Shown: positions 44,689-57,502 of the stretch, piece by piece
Layout of the letters: the number at the start of each line of letters is the position of its first letter
Position numbering within the stretch: position 1 is the stretch's first letter
NCBI GenBank assembly: GCA_002007465.1
Contig: LNAC01000766.1
Span: 351,842-415,841, forward strand
Origin: Ailurus styani
Taxonomy: Eukaryota; Chordata; Mammalia; Carnivora; Ailuridae
Length of the DNA stretch: 64,000 bases
Direction of reading: 5' to 3'
Notes under the pieces: generated by a model
Seen by the model: the letters and a program-made list of their open reading frames with translations, nothing else
Told to the model about the DNA's origin: nothing
The model's database searches: none
Translations under genes and position numbers: made by a program

Positions 44689-46630
44689 ATGTTCTTTTAG
44701 GACCAGGTCATATCAGGAAACAGTGACCTTTACCAGCATTCTCCAACTGAAAAAAAAACAGTTGTAAAAATCTGCCGCGTACTGCTCTTTAAGAGACTAA
44801 ATGACAGGGAAATTACAGAGGCTGAAAGAAAATGGCATACACTATGGTAAGTCGAACAACAATTGCAATGGAATATTTTTTATTGGTAAGTTCTACTTTT
44901 CAGAGTCTCACCAGTTTTCTGGAGCAGCATATTGGTTTTGGCTTTGTGGAGTATTGCATTATTGCATGGTGCAGTATTAGGAGTTTGGGGGCCTCCTCTG
45001 CTGTATTTTTACTTTAAATCATCATTCATAGGTTGGTGCTTAAGCTGTTCACAATGGTTAAGTCAATAATAACTTTTTAGTTTGTCAAATGTATTTGATT
45101 TTGCATAGAAGTAAATGTACCAGACATTTACATACTGTGCCTGGGCTCTGGATCCCAGCTGGGGCAGAAGTGTGGTAGTACTGTTTTCTGAGGTCTCTTT
45201 CTTCATCAGATTCTGCTGTTTGAGAATCCTCAAAGACTACACTCCTAGTGAGTAGTGAAGGGGTCCACTGCCTCGGGTAGGGTAGGGACCCTTCTAGTGC
45301 CTGAGACCTTGGAAAGCCTAGAATGAAGGGAAGTGCTCCCCACCCCCACACCTGCCCATCCGCAGTGTGATTGGCCATCCTCTGGGCAACCATCATAGAG
45401 TAGTGTCTGCCCTTGGACTTGACTTTGTTTTGGTTTTTACTCTATCCTGTTGAATCTGATCTTTCAAAAAGTTCAACTATTTTAAGAAATAAATGCATAA
45501 GAGAGAAGCAGAAACCACAGGCTGATGCTGTAGGAGTGTGTTAAGTCCAGGGGCATGTAAATTAGGGCAGCAGGTCACAAGGACACGGCAATTGGAGCAT
45601 ATTTCTTTCTTCAGCGCAATATGCATTAATATTACATGGGCTATTTTCTCCTCTGTCTGTTTTACTTACTCTCAGAAGTAGCTTTGCTGTGACCTAGTAC
45701 CCTAGTTACCATGTTCTAAAGACATTCTCCAGAGACCAAGGCTCTCTTTTCAGTGCTTAGCTCACTTAGCCATGTAATATGTGTTGAACTCCCACAAGTT
45801 AGAACATGCCAGCAAAAATTATCCCAGGGCTCTCACAGTCAGTGGTTTGAAATTCTCTGGTACCGCCTCCTTTGTGGGGGTTATTATGCCTATACTTACA
45901 GGAAGGAGAACCCATGGGTTCTATAATTAAATATATTCCCTATTTCAGTGGAGAGAGAGAAAGAAACGGAGATGGAAGCAGAGGTAGGTTTTCTTTTTTG
46001 CCATCTTTTTACTTCCTCCCCAACCAATGGCCACTGTGGAAGAGTGAGTGCCACCTCCCTCCACCCAGTCTAGAATGTTCTGAAATTTTTGTCTAAAACT
46101 CTGGTTTTTAAAGAAAATATATAGGAAGAATTTTCATGTAACATATATGTATCCATTTATTAGAGCCTTCTGTGAGAGACTTCTGACACTAACAACATTT
46201 AATATTTCCTAGAAAAAAATATTTTTTAACAGATGAAGAGTTTCGCAGATCTTTCAGTTCTGGTAATAAAACCATGAGGTAAAAAAAAAAAAATACCAAT
46301 CCCAAATAGTTTTAGCATGGCCTCTTCTTCTCAGTGATTAACAGGTCTCTTTGTTATTTGTGATTTTGAAGGCATGTGAAATACAACACAATATGGTATA
46401 AATTTCATTTGTTAAATATGAAGTAGATGTCATGTGCTTACATGGTGGGTTCAAAAGACGTCCTTTACTGGTTATGTATATAAAGATACTGATTTTCAGG
46501 CAGCTCATCTATGTAAAGTCCCCTTCTGCCCTTAAAACATTTTTAAAATTTGTCTGTTTTTATATATAGATTTTTTTAGATTATCTTAAAAAAGTGGCAC
46601 CAAACACAAATAGCCAATTACAGAACAGTT
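44689..46630. other. Unique sequence, nothing recognised
   Basis: Two good donor-like GGTAAGT sequences near 44845 and 44885 and several short frames, but no acceptor/donor pair with a coding frame. No transposon recognised. Confidence 0.4.
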
Positions 46631-46645
46631 TCAAAATAAGTTTTT

Positions 46646-46840
46646 TAAAGATTTTATTTATTTATATGACAGAGAGAGAGAGAGAGAGATCACAATGGGG
46701 CAGAGAGGCAGGCAGAGACATAGTGGGAAGCAGGCTCCCTGCTGAGCAGAGAGCCCGATGCGGGACTCAATCCCAGGATCCTGTGATCATGACCTGAGCC
46801 GAAGGCAGAGGCTTAACCCACTGAGCCACCAAGGCGCCCC
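46646..46840 (-). mobile_element. Carnivore tRNA-Lys SINE
   Basis: (GA)n, GGGGCAGAGAGGCAGGCAGAGACATAG, CGATGCGGGACTCAATCCCAGGATCC and GCCACCAAGGCGCCCC. Target duplications TCAAAATAAGTTTTT / TCAAAATAATTTTTT at 46631-46645 and 46841-46855. Confidence 0.97.
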
Positions 46841-47084
46841 TCAAAATAATTTTTTATGTATTTTTATGTTTTGGTGAGAAATCTTTCTTATCTCTCTGAA
46901 AGTGGCATCCTGCCCTACTAAGGTCTCTCCTGTGTGACAGAACCTGAAAGTCTGAAAACTATATACTTTAGACACCATGGAATAATGTGTGCAAAGGCTC
47001 AGATACATACTTCTTTGTGGAAAGGCAGTGGTGTGAGGTGGTCAGATCACAAAAGACTATTCCACATTATAAGGCTTCAATATG

Positions 47085-47205
47085 GCAGCACCAGGCATGT
47101 TTTAAGTGCTTCACAGGTGCTAACTCATTTATTCTCCCACAACAATCCTTTCTTAACAGATAAGGAAACCATGGCACAAAGAGATTCATTTGTTCAAGGG
47201 GCCAT
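47085..47205 (+). mobile_element. MIR fragment
   Basis: CAGGCATGTTTTAAGTGCTTCACAGGTGCTAACTCATTTATTCTCCCACAACAATCC, then ACAGATAAGGAAACCATGGCACAAAGAG, follows the MIR core. Confidence 0.78.
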
Positions 47206-47209
47206 GTAG

Positions 47210-48070
47210 AAGATCATAGATGAGTTTTGTTTTATGGTGTCAGAGCCAGAAAAGGCCTTTAAAATGCCACAGAGTTCCTTCATTGAAGAAATCTATAAAA
47301 CAGTTCTGAAGAACATAAAAAAAAAGACCCAAGTAAATACTAAGAATCACAGGTCTCTCTGTAAAAATTCCTCAGATCGAAATGTTAATTCTCCCCAAAT
47401 TAATCTTTGAATTCAATTTAATTCTAATCAAAACCCCATCAGGATTTTAAATTATGTTTTACAAGATGATTATTGTATTGAATTAGAGTCATCTGGGAGA
47501 TAATTTTCATTTGGAAGAAAAAATACCCAAGGTGTGTCATGAAATTTTGAAAGAAATTTGAATGGTGACTTTTACCATCAGATATTTAAAAATACTGTAA
47601 TGATTAAATCAATGTGGTAATAATGCAGGAGCAGGCAAGTGATAAATGAAACAACTATGAAAGTCCAAAAATAGATGCATGCATATTAGCAAATATGGTC
47701 TTTAAGAGGAAAAAAGGTGAATTTTTAAAAGATGATGGGACACCTTATTACCCATTTTGAAAAAAATGAAGTTAGACCATTATGCACAAGCCAAAAATCT
47801 ACATAGAAGAAAATTCTAATAGTTATTATGAAAATATTAGAAGAAATAGTGAAGAATTTAAAAAAAAACGAATTTTAGGGTAGATGTGGAGCCTTCTCAA
47901 GAATATAAAAAAATACAAATCCCAGAATTTATAGAGAAAAAATTAGAAAATTTGAGTTGCTTACACAAAGAGACAAATAAAACACCTTACATATGATCAA
48001 ACATAAACAATGTAAGTAATGTAGGTGAAGAAAAATGGCCGAATAGAAAAACACCAGGCTGATCTTAATG
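47210..48070 (+). mobile_element. Ancient L1M ORF2 part, left half of a split element
   Basis: GAAATGTTAATTCTCCCCAAATTAATC.TTGAATTCAAT.TAATTCTAATCAAAACCCCATCAGGATTTT is a well-conserved block near the end of L1 ORF2, followed by ATGATTAAATCAATGTGGTAATAATGCAGGAGCAGGCAAGTG. The frame is destroyed. It continues after the L2 at 50.2 kb. Confidence 0.78.
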
Positions 48071-48920
48071 TGACAACACACCTCTAGTGACCCCTCTGGG
48101 CTGCCCTGGAAAGTATCATACAGAAGCCATAGTACCCAAGCCAAATAGTTCACTTATTCTCCTTTATTTAGAAATCTCCAGTACCTACTCTTTCCTCCTC
48201 ATTCTCAACTAGTGACCTTCTTATCTCTCTGAGAAAAAGGAATCAGTCAGAATCAAACTTCTTTGTGCTCCCATTGAAACATCTACTAGTCTACCCTCTC
48301 TACACCCGTTGATGCTGCTTTGTTGCATCCTGTTAAAAATGGATGAATGATCTATGCTCTTACCTAAGGCCTGAGTCATAGATAAGATTTGGGTACTCTC
48401 TAATGTAGCTTCCTACCCACCCAAGGACTTTATTTTTAGAACTGTCCTCTCTCTCCTACTTCTTAATTTAGACTCCCTGTTGGCTCATTGCCATCAGCAT
48501 GAAATCATCCTCAAAAAGTATCTCCTATCTTACAAAAATAAAACAACCTTCCCTTGATCCTGTAGCTTCCTCTGACAACTCCTCTATTTCTCTATTCCTC
48601 TTTAGAGCAAACTTCCTCAACAGTGGAGTTGGCACACCTTTCCTCCTCCTGCTATTCTCTCTAGAGCCCAGTCCATTTGGAATTTTGTCTCTCCACTAAA
48701 ACCTCTCTTCTCAAGGTTACCAATGACCTTTTTATTGCCAAATACAGTATTTCTTCTAAATCCTAACTTATTCTATTTCTCTATCACTTGTGGTCTGAGC
48801 ATAGAGGCTAATACCTCCTGTCACAGTCTACTGAAAAAACTGTCATGGAATGTAGCCCTATTTGAAATCAGAGCTCAGAGGACTACTTGGGAATCAATCA
48901 CAGGGCTTCCAAAGGAGAAG

Positions 48921-48982
48921 TAATAATAGAAGCTAATTGTTGTGTAGCATTTACTATGCACTAGGCACTGTTCTAGGTGCTT
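48921..48982 (+). mobile_element. MIR fragment inside L2
   Basis: AAGTAATAATAGAAGCTAATTGTTGTGTAGCATTTACTATGCACTAGGCACTGTTCTAGGTGCTT is the start of a MIR core. L2 sequence flanks it on both sides. Confidence 0.7.
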
Positions 48983-49574
48983 CCCCTGCCTTTCGAGATT
49001 CCACAGGCTCCTGGGTTTTCTCACACCTTACTGGTCACTTCTCAAGCTCCCAGGATAGGTCCTCCTTCAATCTCTTCCCTGTGCATATTGGAGCCTTAGG
49101 ACTTGGTCTTGGACAGCTTCGTTTCCCTGCCCACACTGACTTCCACAGTTCCATGGCTTTAAATACTATCACACACTGATGACTCACAGACTCATTCCAC
49201 CTCCAACCGCCTCCCCCTTAAACTCCAGACTCCACCCACTGCTATATAGCCATGAGATATTGAATAGTCTTCTCAAACCTACCATGTCAAAAAGTGATTC
49301 CTTGCTTTCCCCTCCAGTCTTCTCCATCTCAGCAGAGGGCTCCATCATTCCTCTAGTGGTTAGGCCAAATACCTCGGAATTGTCTTTTCTCTTTTGTCCT
49401 CATGTGCCACATCTGAACCATGAGATGTTCTTGTCAGCTTTACATTTGAAATACATCCTTAGTCTGGTGACTTCTCTCTACCCTTGTTGCCAAAACCCTG
49501 GTTCAGTCATCTTTTGCCTGGACTACCAAAATTACCTACTGCATGCTAGGATTAACAACCACATGATCATTCTA

Positions 49575-49578
<4 letters not shown>

Positions 49579-49620
<42 letters not shown>
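49579..49620. repeat. (CA)21 microsatellite inside L2
   Basis: 42 bp of uninterrupted CA; the L2 resumes at GAGTCCATTCTCCACAG. Confidence 0.99.
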
Positions 49621-49624
<4 letters not shown>

Positions 49625-50195
49625 CCATTCTCCACAGTAGCCAGCCTGATCATTTTCAGATGGAAGTCAGATTACATTGCTCCCCTATCAAAAATCCTGA
49701 ATTGCTTCCATTCTCTAATGAAAGAATTCCATAGTCCATAGTTAACAAGGTCTAAATTTTCTTAGCCCTGAATATCTCTGGAAGGTGGTATCTCACCATC
49801 TTCTTCCTTATGTGCAGTCCTTCAGCCACACTGGCCTTCTTGCAGTCTCTGGAGAACTCCCATCATGCTCCTGCCTAAGGGCTTTTGCACATTCTATTTC
49901 CTCAGACTGGAATGTTTTCAATACAGGTATTAGCTCGTGTCAGTCCTCAGATGACCTTCCTGACTTCCCTATCTAAAATAGAACACTATATCATTCTATA
50001 TCCCTTACCCTAATCCAGTTTTCTTTATAACATTTATATAGCATTATACCTATATGCTATTTATTCCTTATATATCTTCTACACTAAACTATTAATTCCA
50101 AGAGACTGGGACTTGGTCTAACTCACATCTGTATTCCCAATATCTTGAAAAATGTCTTGTACTAAATGCTCAATAAGTATTTTTTGAATAAAAAA

Positions 50196-50730
50196 TTAAT
50201 AAGTAAAAGACAAGCTATAAACTAGAAAAAAGTATTTGTAGCATATAAACAGACTACAAATTAATATTCAGAATATTAACAATAAATGCAAAAAACCAAC
50301 CTAATATAATAATTTTTTAAAAGATTATAAACAGAAAATACACTGAAGAAGAAATCCAAGTAGTAATAAACATAAGAAAAATGCTATAAACTTTAGGAAT
50401 AACCAGAAAAATATCAATTAAGACAATGAGCTACCACTTCTACAATTTTCACAGTGGCAAAATTTAAATGATTGAAAATATCCATTAGTGGCTAATATTT
50501 GCAGAAATGGATATAATTATAACTATTGGTGACAACATATGTGAGTAAAGGTTTTTTAATTTTTTAGAGGGCAATTTGATATTATATATCACAGATTTAA
50601 TTACATATACTATTGGCCCCACAATTCAACTTCAATAAATCTAAAACTTACAGAGACTACTCACACAGAACTATTCCAACATTATTTGATTTAGCAAAAA
50701 ATCTAGAAATAATCTAAACACCCATTAAAA
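50196..50730 (+). mobile_element. Ancient L1M ORF2 C-terminus, right half of the split element
   Basis: AAAAGACAAGCTATAAACTAGAAAAAAGTATTTG continues where the left half stopped. Then come ATCAATTAAGACAATGAGCTACCACTTC, ATTGGCCCCACAATTCAACTTC and GAACTATTCCAACATTATTTGATTTAGC...CACCCATTAAAAGG, in L1 ORF2 order. Confidence 0.8.
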
Positions 50731-50889
50731 GGAACAATGGTTAACTTTTTTTTTTCTTCTTTTTGGAACAGTGGTTAACTTTGAGGTGGGAAATGGAATG
50801 GGGGTAAAGAATAAAGGTAGCATCTCCAGTTTTTATTTTATATAATTACATGTTGCATTTTTTAACAATGGGGAGTTTATGATTTTTTA
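50731..50889. other. L1M tail with a small tandem duplication
   Basis: GGAACAATGGTTAACTTT is repeated as GGAACAGTGGTTAACTTT after about 18 T-rich bases (near 50729 and 50765). The rest is AT-rich and probably L1M-derived. Confidence 0.5.
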
Positions 50890-51099
50890 GGATTTATCTA
50901 TTTATTTATTTATTTATTTATTTGAGAGAGAGAGAATGGGATGGGGGGGTGCAGAGGGAGAGGAAGAGAAAGAATCCCAAGCAGACTCCCCACTGAGGGC
51001 AGAGCCTAATGCTGAGGCTCCATCCCAGGACCCGGAGATCATGACCTGAGCTGAAACCAAGAGGCAGCTGCTTTACCAATTGAGACACCCAGGTGCCCC
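50890..51099 (-). mobile_element. Carnivore tRNA-Lys SINE, older
   Basis: (TTTA)n, GAGAGAGAGAGAATGGGATGGGGGG, CCAGGACCCGGAGATCATGACCTGAGC and ACACCCAGGTGCCCCT. Approximate target duplications (TATGATTTTTT / TGTGATTATTTTT). Confidence 0.95.
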
Positions 51100-52131
51100 T
51101 GTGATTATTTTTGAAAGATCTATTATAACTGGAAAATGTTTTATGGGTAAGAACTATGTGCAAGCCCAAGAGGCCCTGGTGACAGGGAGCTAAGACTCAG
51201 GAAGTAGAAGTTGTCAGTGATAAAAGGTTTAGGCTCATAATTTGGCATAGTGTTAACATTTGCAATATTTTAATGGTCAAAGAAGTAAAAAAAATCCATG
51301 TATATTCAAGAAGAGGGACCATAGACCCCATCACCACCACCACCTGTCAATGAGAAGAGTGTAAAATAATTTGAGGCCATTCCAAATGAATTGCAGTGAT
51401 CAGTCCTGGCTCTCTACTCATCATTCTCCATCTTATGTGACTTCCAATTATAGATTATTAGTTCTGACCCCATCCATGACCTTTCTTTCATTGGGTCTAA
51501 CAGTGTGTTGAGTTTGACATAACTAGAGAGAGAAATTCAATAGAAAAGCTGGAATCTTGCCGGAGGTTGATGGTAGATATCTGATGGAAGTTACACATTT
51601 GAGAAGCAAAGTGTTTAGATAGTAGGAAAAACCTCAGGAGTGAAGGATATCACCCCATACATGCAAAGACAGGTTGAAGATGGATTAAGAACCATACTAA
51701 ATTAACAAGATGGATTAAGGACCATAACAAATCAACACTGTGGTGATTATTTTCTCAGTAGCTGTGCTTAGGAAGAGAGAAGCTGGATTGTTGCTTTGAG
51801 CTAAGAAGGGTATAATCAAGCAGGATATGAAGGAATTCTAGGAGCACAGTGTTCTCTAGCAATTTCATATGTTAGCATTTATTTTGAAAATACCATGAAC
51901 TTCTCAAAGACACATAGGAAGTGGGGAATGCTTATGTGCAGGTGGTCCAAGTGATCCACCATATTGTTGGTTCTGCCCAGGAAAGATCATATAACACAGA
52001 GGGAGTTGATTACTTGAAACACAAGAGAGATCTAGTGAGAAACACAATGTAATTTTGTACAAAATTCTATTTTTAAGAGATGCAAATAAAATTCACACTT
52101 GTTACAACATTCAAACAAGAAAACACTTTTT
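51100..52131. other. Unique sequence, nothing recognised
   Basis: A short tandem repeat of GATGGATTAAG.ACCATA..AAAT.AACA lies near 51678-51735. Otherwise nothing recognised. Confidence 0.4.
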
Positions 52132-52145
52132 AAATTTAATAGTGA

Positions 52146-52340
52146 GGGGTGCCTGGGTGACTCAGTAAATTAAGCATCTGACTTCAGCTCAGGTCATGGT
52201 CTCAGGGTCCTGGGATCTAGCCCTGCATTGGGCTCTGCACTTAGCAGGGAACCTGCTTCTCACTCTCCCTCTGCCCCTGCTCCCCACCCCCACCCGCTTA
52301 TGTACTCTCTCTCAAACAAATAAATAAAAAATCTTCTAAA
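52146..52340 (+). mobile_element. Carnivore tRNA-Lys SINE
   Basis: GGGGTGCCTGGGTGACTCAG head, CTTCAGCTCAGGTCATGGTCTCAGGGTCCTGGGATCTAGCCC and a CAAATAAATAAAAAATCTT tail. Perfect 14-bp target duplication AAATTTAATAGTGA at 52132-52145 and 52341-52354. Confidence 0.97.
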
Positions 52341-52389
52341 AAATTTAATAGTGAAAGATGAACCCACTCCAGTTCCATTTCCAGTATCT

Positions 52390-53990
52390 CTTTCTGTCCT
52401 TTTTTCTAATTTATTTTATGTTAAAATTTATTTTATTTCAAAATATTTATTATGAATTATTTTAAGCATACAGAAATTTACACACTACAGCGTAATATAA
52501 TACCCCTATTGCCGTTAATCTGAATTAACTTACACTGGCGTTTGCATCTCTAGTAAAGGAAATAAAATAAGACACATATAATTGGATTCTTTTTATACCT
52601 CTAGCATGTTCCTTCTCCTCTATTATGAGTCTATGTGTGTTTATCATGGTTTTTTATGTTTACTCCTTATGTACATATAAATGGACCAAGAAAAGTATTG
52701 TTTTATGTGTTTATATAGTTCCTACAAATGGTATGCTGAACATATTGCTCTGTAACTTTCTTTTTTCACCCTACATTGTGTTTTGGATATATAACCATGT
52801 CTATAGAAACAGATCAAGTGTTTTCATTTTAATATATTTTAATTTATCATATGATTATACTAAGCATATTGAACTATTCAAGTGAAGCTAGACAATTTGC
52901 TTCCAATTTGGGGATTTTATAAAGATTGCCACAATACGTATTCTTGTACATATATATCCATGTACACCTGAGTGGGAACTCTGTAGGGTCTATAACTATA
53001 GATAGGCTGATTTTGACAATAAGAACCAAACTCCTCAGTTCAATCTGGCTTAGAAATGAAAACATGTATTATTTTACTTAAAAAGAGATTGTTGAGGTAG
53101 TATTGGCTTTTTAGGCTTAGTTTATTCAATTGCCAATGAGGACATTAAGAAGCCACGCTTTTCCATCGTCCATCCTGCCATTCTGGGTGTGGCTCCCTTC
53201 TCAGGCTGGTAGCAAAATGGTTACAGCATTTGGAAACATGACATTCAGACACAACAGTGTCCAGAAAAGGAAAGGTTGTTTTCCCTAAGGCAGTCTCTCA
53301 GGACTTGTAATCTTTCTCCAGACTACTCACAGCAGACCTCGTCTTATAATTTATAGGCTACGATTGGATCATTACCAAAGGGAATATAGCTACTTTTAGA
53401 AAATATGAAGCCATTCCTGCAACTGGGGGTAGCATCTTCTTCCCTTGAAGCACATGACTGTGTAGGGAAAGGGATAGCTAGACAAACAAAATCAGGCTTC
53501 TGTAAAAAAAGCAAGGTTTGGGGAAGGATGCTGGTAACCATCTAGTGGTGTCCAATGCACAAATGTCCATCCTTAGCTTAGTCAGGTGTTACCAAATTGT
53601 TCTCCAATGGATATCTAACAGTTAAATCCCACCACTGACACAGGAGAATTCTTATCAAATATCCTCACGAATAATTGGTGAATTCAGGCTATGAGTTCAT
53701 ACCATCTCTGGAGTACGGAATGCTACATTACTTCTTCACCTTTCCAAATTACTAACGAGGTTTGAGCATTTTTCATGTTTTTGGACATTCCATCTTCTTT
53801 TTCTTTAAGTTGTTTCTCTATTCATTTGAACACTTTTCTATTAAGTTGTTTGTCTTTTTGTTAATGACTCATAGGAATTCTTTTTAGTTCTGTATACTGT
53901 TCCTTTGTTAGTATGGATTGTAAATATCTTCTCTCAATTTTTTATTTGTCTTTTAACCTTATTTACTTGTCAACAGTAGATTCCCAAGTT
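52390..53990 (-). mobile_element. Ancient L1M 3' UTR and ORF2 C-terminus, patchy
   Basis: The 3' UTR-like antisense part is AAAATATTTATTATGAATTATTTTAAGCATACAGAAATTTACA. ORF2 antisense parts follow: CAATTTGGGGATTTTATAAAGATTGCCACAATACGTATTCTTGTACATATAT, ACCAAATTGTTCTCCAATGG and TCTATTAAGTTGTTTGTCTTTTTGTTAATGACTCATAGGAATTC. The 53.08-53.55 kb part is not clearly L1 and may be an insertion. Confidence 0.68.
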
Positions 53991-54189
53991 GTTGGATACC
54001 AAAGTCAGGGCGTCAGAAAGATGGAAAGGTAATAGGTACGGGTGGATCGAGTAACATTAAAGTTTAAGTGTTTAGAAACAGAGCCATTCTGTACCCAATA
54101 GAAAATCAAGGGTTCAGGAAGTAAGTTGCTGAAATTGAAAGGAGGGGTGGATAGGTGAAGGTCAAAGGAGAGGTCTCTGAAACCTGAGA

Positions 54190-54440
54190 TGGGGATGTCT
54201 AATTTATTGAACACTTGCTATGGGCCAGTTGCTGTTCTAAGTGCTTTAGATGTATTAATGAACTTAATCTTTGCAACACTATAAGGGGGCACTATTGTTA
54301 CATTCCAGACTTACAGATGAAGAAACTGAGGCATCGATGAAGTAACAGGCATAGACCAACTCAGCAATTTTCCTGACTCACTCAGGAGGTAGGAGGATGA
54401 TAATATTTGACCACGTGAAGCTGGTTCTAAAGCCTGTTCT
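54190..54440 (+). mobile_element. Near-complete MIR
   Basis: TAATTTATTGAACACTTGCTATGGGCCAGTTGCTGTTCTAAGTGCTTTAGATGTATTAATGAACTTAATCTTTGCAAC, then ACAGATGAAGAAACTGAGGCATCG, follows the MIR core closely. Confidence 0.88.
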
Positions 54441-56094
54441 TAGCTTCTTTCTATACAGTCTCTGGTGTCTCGTTTTTACCGTTATGATGGCAAAATTTTG
54501 GGACGAAGAAGATAGAACCAGATGTCAAAGGCTTCTGTATGTAAGTAATTGACAATGTGAATTTGTTTTTCCCAAAATTTGTATTCCTAGATTTAAATAA
54601 GCTGGAAAAGAAAGCATGTGAATTCCAAACTCTTTCTTCCTTCAAAATTAGCTAGTTTCCTCTCTCCCTCCCTCCTACTTCCTCTCACTCCCTTCCTTCC
54701 ATCCTCCTACAGTCTTCACACTACTGGACTATGCCCCCCAAGTTTTCAGTATGAAACCCTATCGTGATAGTCCTTTCTTCTAGTAGCATAAGCACATCCA
54801 CAAGCAACTTCAAACATGAACACAGCCAATTTATTAAAGTAATTATGGAATAGATTTTAACTTTCTTGAAGTATGACACATTCTCCTTTTATCCTTAGGT
54901 ATTTTACTACCCTCATCTGAATTCAGGAAAGTGAAGAAAACATTAAAAGCCTCTGAGTTTTCAATGCTTCATATAAACAGCTTTCCCTGTTCTTACAGTG
55001 ACGGAATCCTTTTCTCCTTATCTCTACTGTTGTCCCTCCAATGAAAATTAATTTCTGGTATTTTTAAGTCTAAAGTACAAAAATCACCATAACAATAATG
55101 AGAACTGAAACTCTATAATGAAGACGAGATGACAGCCTCCTTCAGCCTGAAAAGCTGGAGAAAACAAAGACAGCATGAGTCAAAATGCCAAGAGCATTAG
55201 ACCAGCTTGGTCTTTCAGCTTTCAGCCTATTCATCTAAAGTCACAATTGTGTCACCCACTGGTCTTTACACACCTTCACAGTCTGAGTGAAGAATTGTCA
55301 CATATGGATAAAGAGAAGAGAAGCAGTTTTATCGCGTGTGTCAGGAAGTTGTACGTTACTCTCAATTAAGAGAGACCGTGAGTTACTTTCAAATGCTCCT
55401 TCGGTATATCCATAAGGGCTCTCAGCAGAACCACGTCCACTGGCTGATGGCCCTCTTCGCCTCTATCAAGTCACCTGCTTCTGGAGAACACTAACAGGGT
55501 GAGGGTAACTACTCAGGAAGATTTAGACTAGAAGCCTTCCCTCAAGATAACTAAACAAAAAATAGAGGGTGGGGCTGAACTAGTGTGGTGGAAAACAATT
55601 GGAATGCTTTCTATCACTCATTGCCAAAATACTCCCATTATGTAGAGATATGTAGGACTTACTTCCACCATATAGTTGCTGAATTGTTTCAGTTGTCTTT
55701 TTCTTCTTCTCTGGGAAGGTTTTACAGTTGGTAAGGAGCAAGGGTTGTGGCTTGTATAGTATTTCTTTTCTATACACTATGCTACTCCCTTAGATCTGTT
55801 GTTCTACCTGCCAGCAGGGATAATGACCTCTATATCAATTCTATAATCCACACCTCCCCCCACACACACCCTAAGTCTGAGGACAGATGGACCCCATCAA
55901 GAACAGATGATCATTCCCCAGCCATTGTTTAGTGAACAGATTATCAGAATTGTCCTCCTGGTATTTTAATGCACTATTGTTGTATTTCTAACTTGGGAAG
56001 TTAAAACTAAAATGCAAATTTCCAGAACAATTTAGTGTACACACACATACACGAGATAACAAAGTCTTAAAATAATTCATTTCAATTTAAACTT
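54441..56094. other. Unique sequence, nothing recognised
   Basis: Pyrimidine-rich in 54.65-54.72 kb. Short frames only; no repeat recognised. Confidence 0.4.
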
Positions 56095-56275
56095 TTATTA
56101 AACCTTTACTGCATGATAGATATTTTGCTAGGTGCTGAGGATAATACAGAAATGAATAAGACCTGGCTCTGGCCCGGGAGAATCTACTCAGTGGTAAAGG
56201 AGATAGACAAGGACATAAATAACTCTAAAATGAGACAGTCTGCAATAAACACGACCCTGGAAGAATAAATAAAAC
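56095..56275 (-). mobile_element. Antisense L2 fragment
   Basis: TTGCTAGGTGCTGAGGATAATACAGAAATGAATAAGACCTGGCTCTGGCC...GATAGACAAGGACATAAATAACTC is a typical antisense L2 block. Confidence 0.6.
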
Positions 56276-57487
56276 ATTATAAGAGTGTCAATTAAATACA
56301 TAATTACAGAGGTATTAAATCACTAGGTCTACATGTTAAGCTATATAAATAGGAGTTGCAACTAGACTATCTCTTTCCACACACAAATTTAGCATAGCTC
56401 TATGTATTGGTTGACCTTTATTCCAAAAATTATCTTTGTAATATGGTTTTCGAAGTTGATTTCAAATGTGTGTTGATCTCTCTTGCTAAACTGGTGTCTC
56501 TCTCCCAAAATGTCATTTTCTTTGTCATTACCTGTTCTCTACCCTCCTCGCCCCTGCCCAAGCTTTCTTGCTCCTGGATTTCCCTTTACCTATTTTTCCT
56601 CTTCATTCTATTGTTCTGCTTCCTCTCGTGCACTCCCTCCTATATCTGCAATGTTTTCCCAGACACAATGCAGTCTTCTCTTGTATTATTACTCAAGTGG
56701 TGGGAGAAGTGATTTTCCTCTGAAGGGAAAATGTTGTCAGGAGGACAATAATCCCCCCAAAACAATCCCTTCAACTCTGGATCATGCTGGTTCCTGGAAA
56801 CATGAGCAAGTGAGCATCTTCCTTTCTAACTGTCCATGGCTCTATTAACCAAGCTGCTGGTCTTTTTGTATAATGAGCCATTGACAAAGGTAAGAGAAGG
56901 GACATGAACTAACTACTTTTGGCCAGCATGATTTGGGCATGTGGTAGGAGAATATGTACTCAGTGATTGGTAATTGAGCCTCTTCAAGTAGGATAAGCAT
57001 AGTACAGATATGTAAATAGCCACTATTTCAGATTCTAGTTTTTTGGTTTTTGTTTGTTGTTATTGTGAGGGCTGTGAGACAGCCTGGTCCTGGATTATCC
57101 CCTTTCCACAAAGAAAGTAAAAGATTAATGTCCAGTAATATCAAGTGATACTCTGAATGCCCCTGAGACACTGGTACAGGGACCTCCATCTTTGGACTCC
57201 AAATCCAGTGCTCCTTACTTTGAAGCCAACGTCTAACCCCCTGGTACTAATGTGCAGAACTTGAGGGGACATGTAGTTTTTAAGATTCATTTGATAATCT
57301 CTTCATTTTATACTCTAAAATGCTCCTGGTCGAAAAGAACCATTAGGAATTCAAATATAACTTTTTTTTTTCCTATTTCCTCCTTCAAATTATGCTTCGC
57401 TGATCTCGATTAGGAGAAAAATTTTGTAACTGTGGTTTAGCTTGTAGTAGTGATGCTTCACCGACCAAGCATGAGATGGAAGTTCAA
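56276..57487. other. Unique sequence, nothing recognised
   Basis: A 121-codon frame (56483-56848) and an overlapping 101-codon frame lie in pyrimidine-rich sequence. Neither resembles a known protein. Confidence 0.4.
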
Positions 57488-57502
57488 GAAACATCAGTGG
57501 AG

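Larger units (their letters stand above)
48110..50195 (+). mobile_element. Long L2 copy, ORF2 C-terminal half to 3' end
   Basis: Collinear with L2 for about 2 kb: TCTTCTCAAGGTTACCAATGACCTTTTTATTGCCAAATACAG, TTCCATGGCTTTAAATACTATC...GATGACTC, TCTTCTCCATCTCAGCAGAGGGCTCCATC, TTTTGCCTGGACTACC, TCCATTCTCCACAGTAGCCAGCCTGATCATTTT, GGGCTTTTGCACATTCTATTTCCTCAGACTGGAATG and the AAATGCTCAATAAGTATTTTTTGAAT end. A MIR piece and a CA repeat lie inside. Frames are broken, so it is inactive. Confidence 0.9.

Noticed and set aside
49179..49640. 153-codon frame ending in His-Thr repeats
   Set aside because: Lies in a decayed L2 and runs into the (CA)n microsatellite; not a functional gene.
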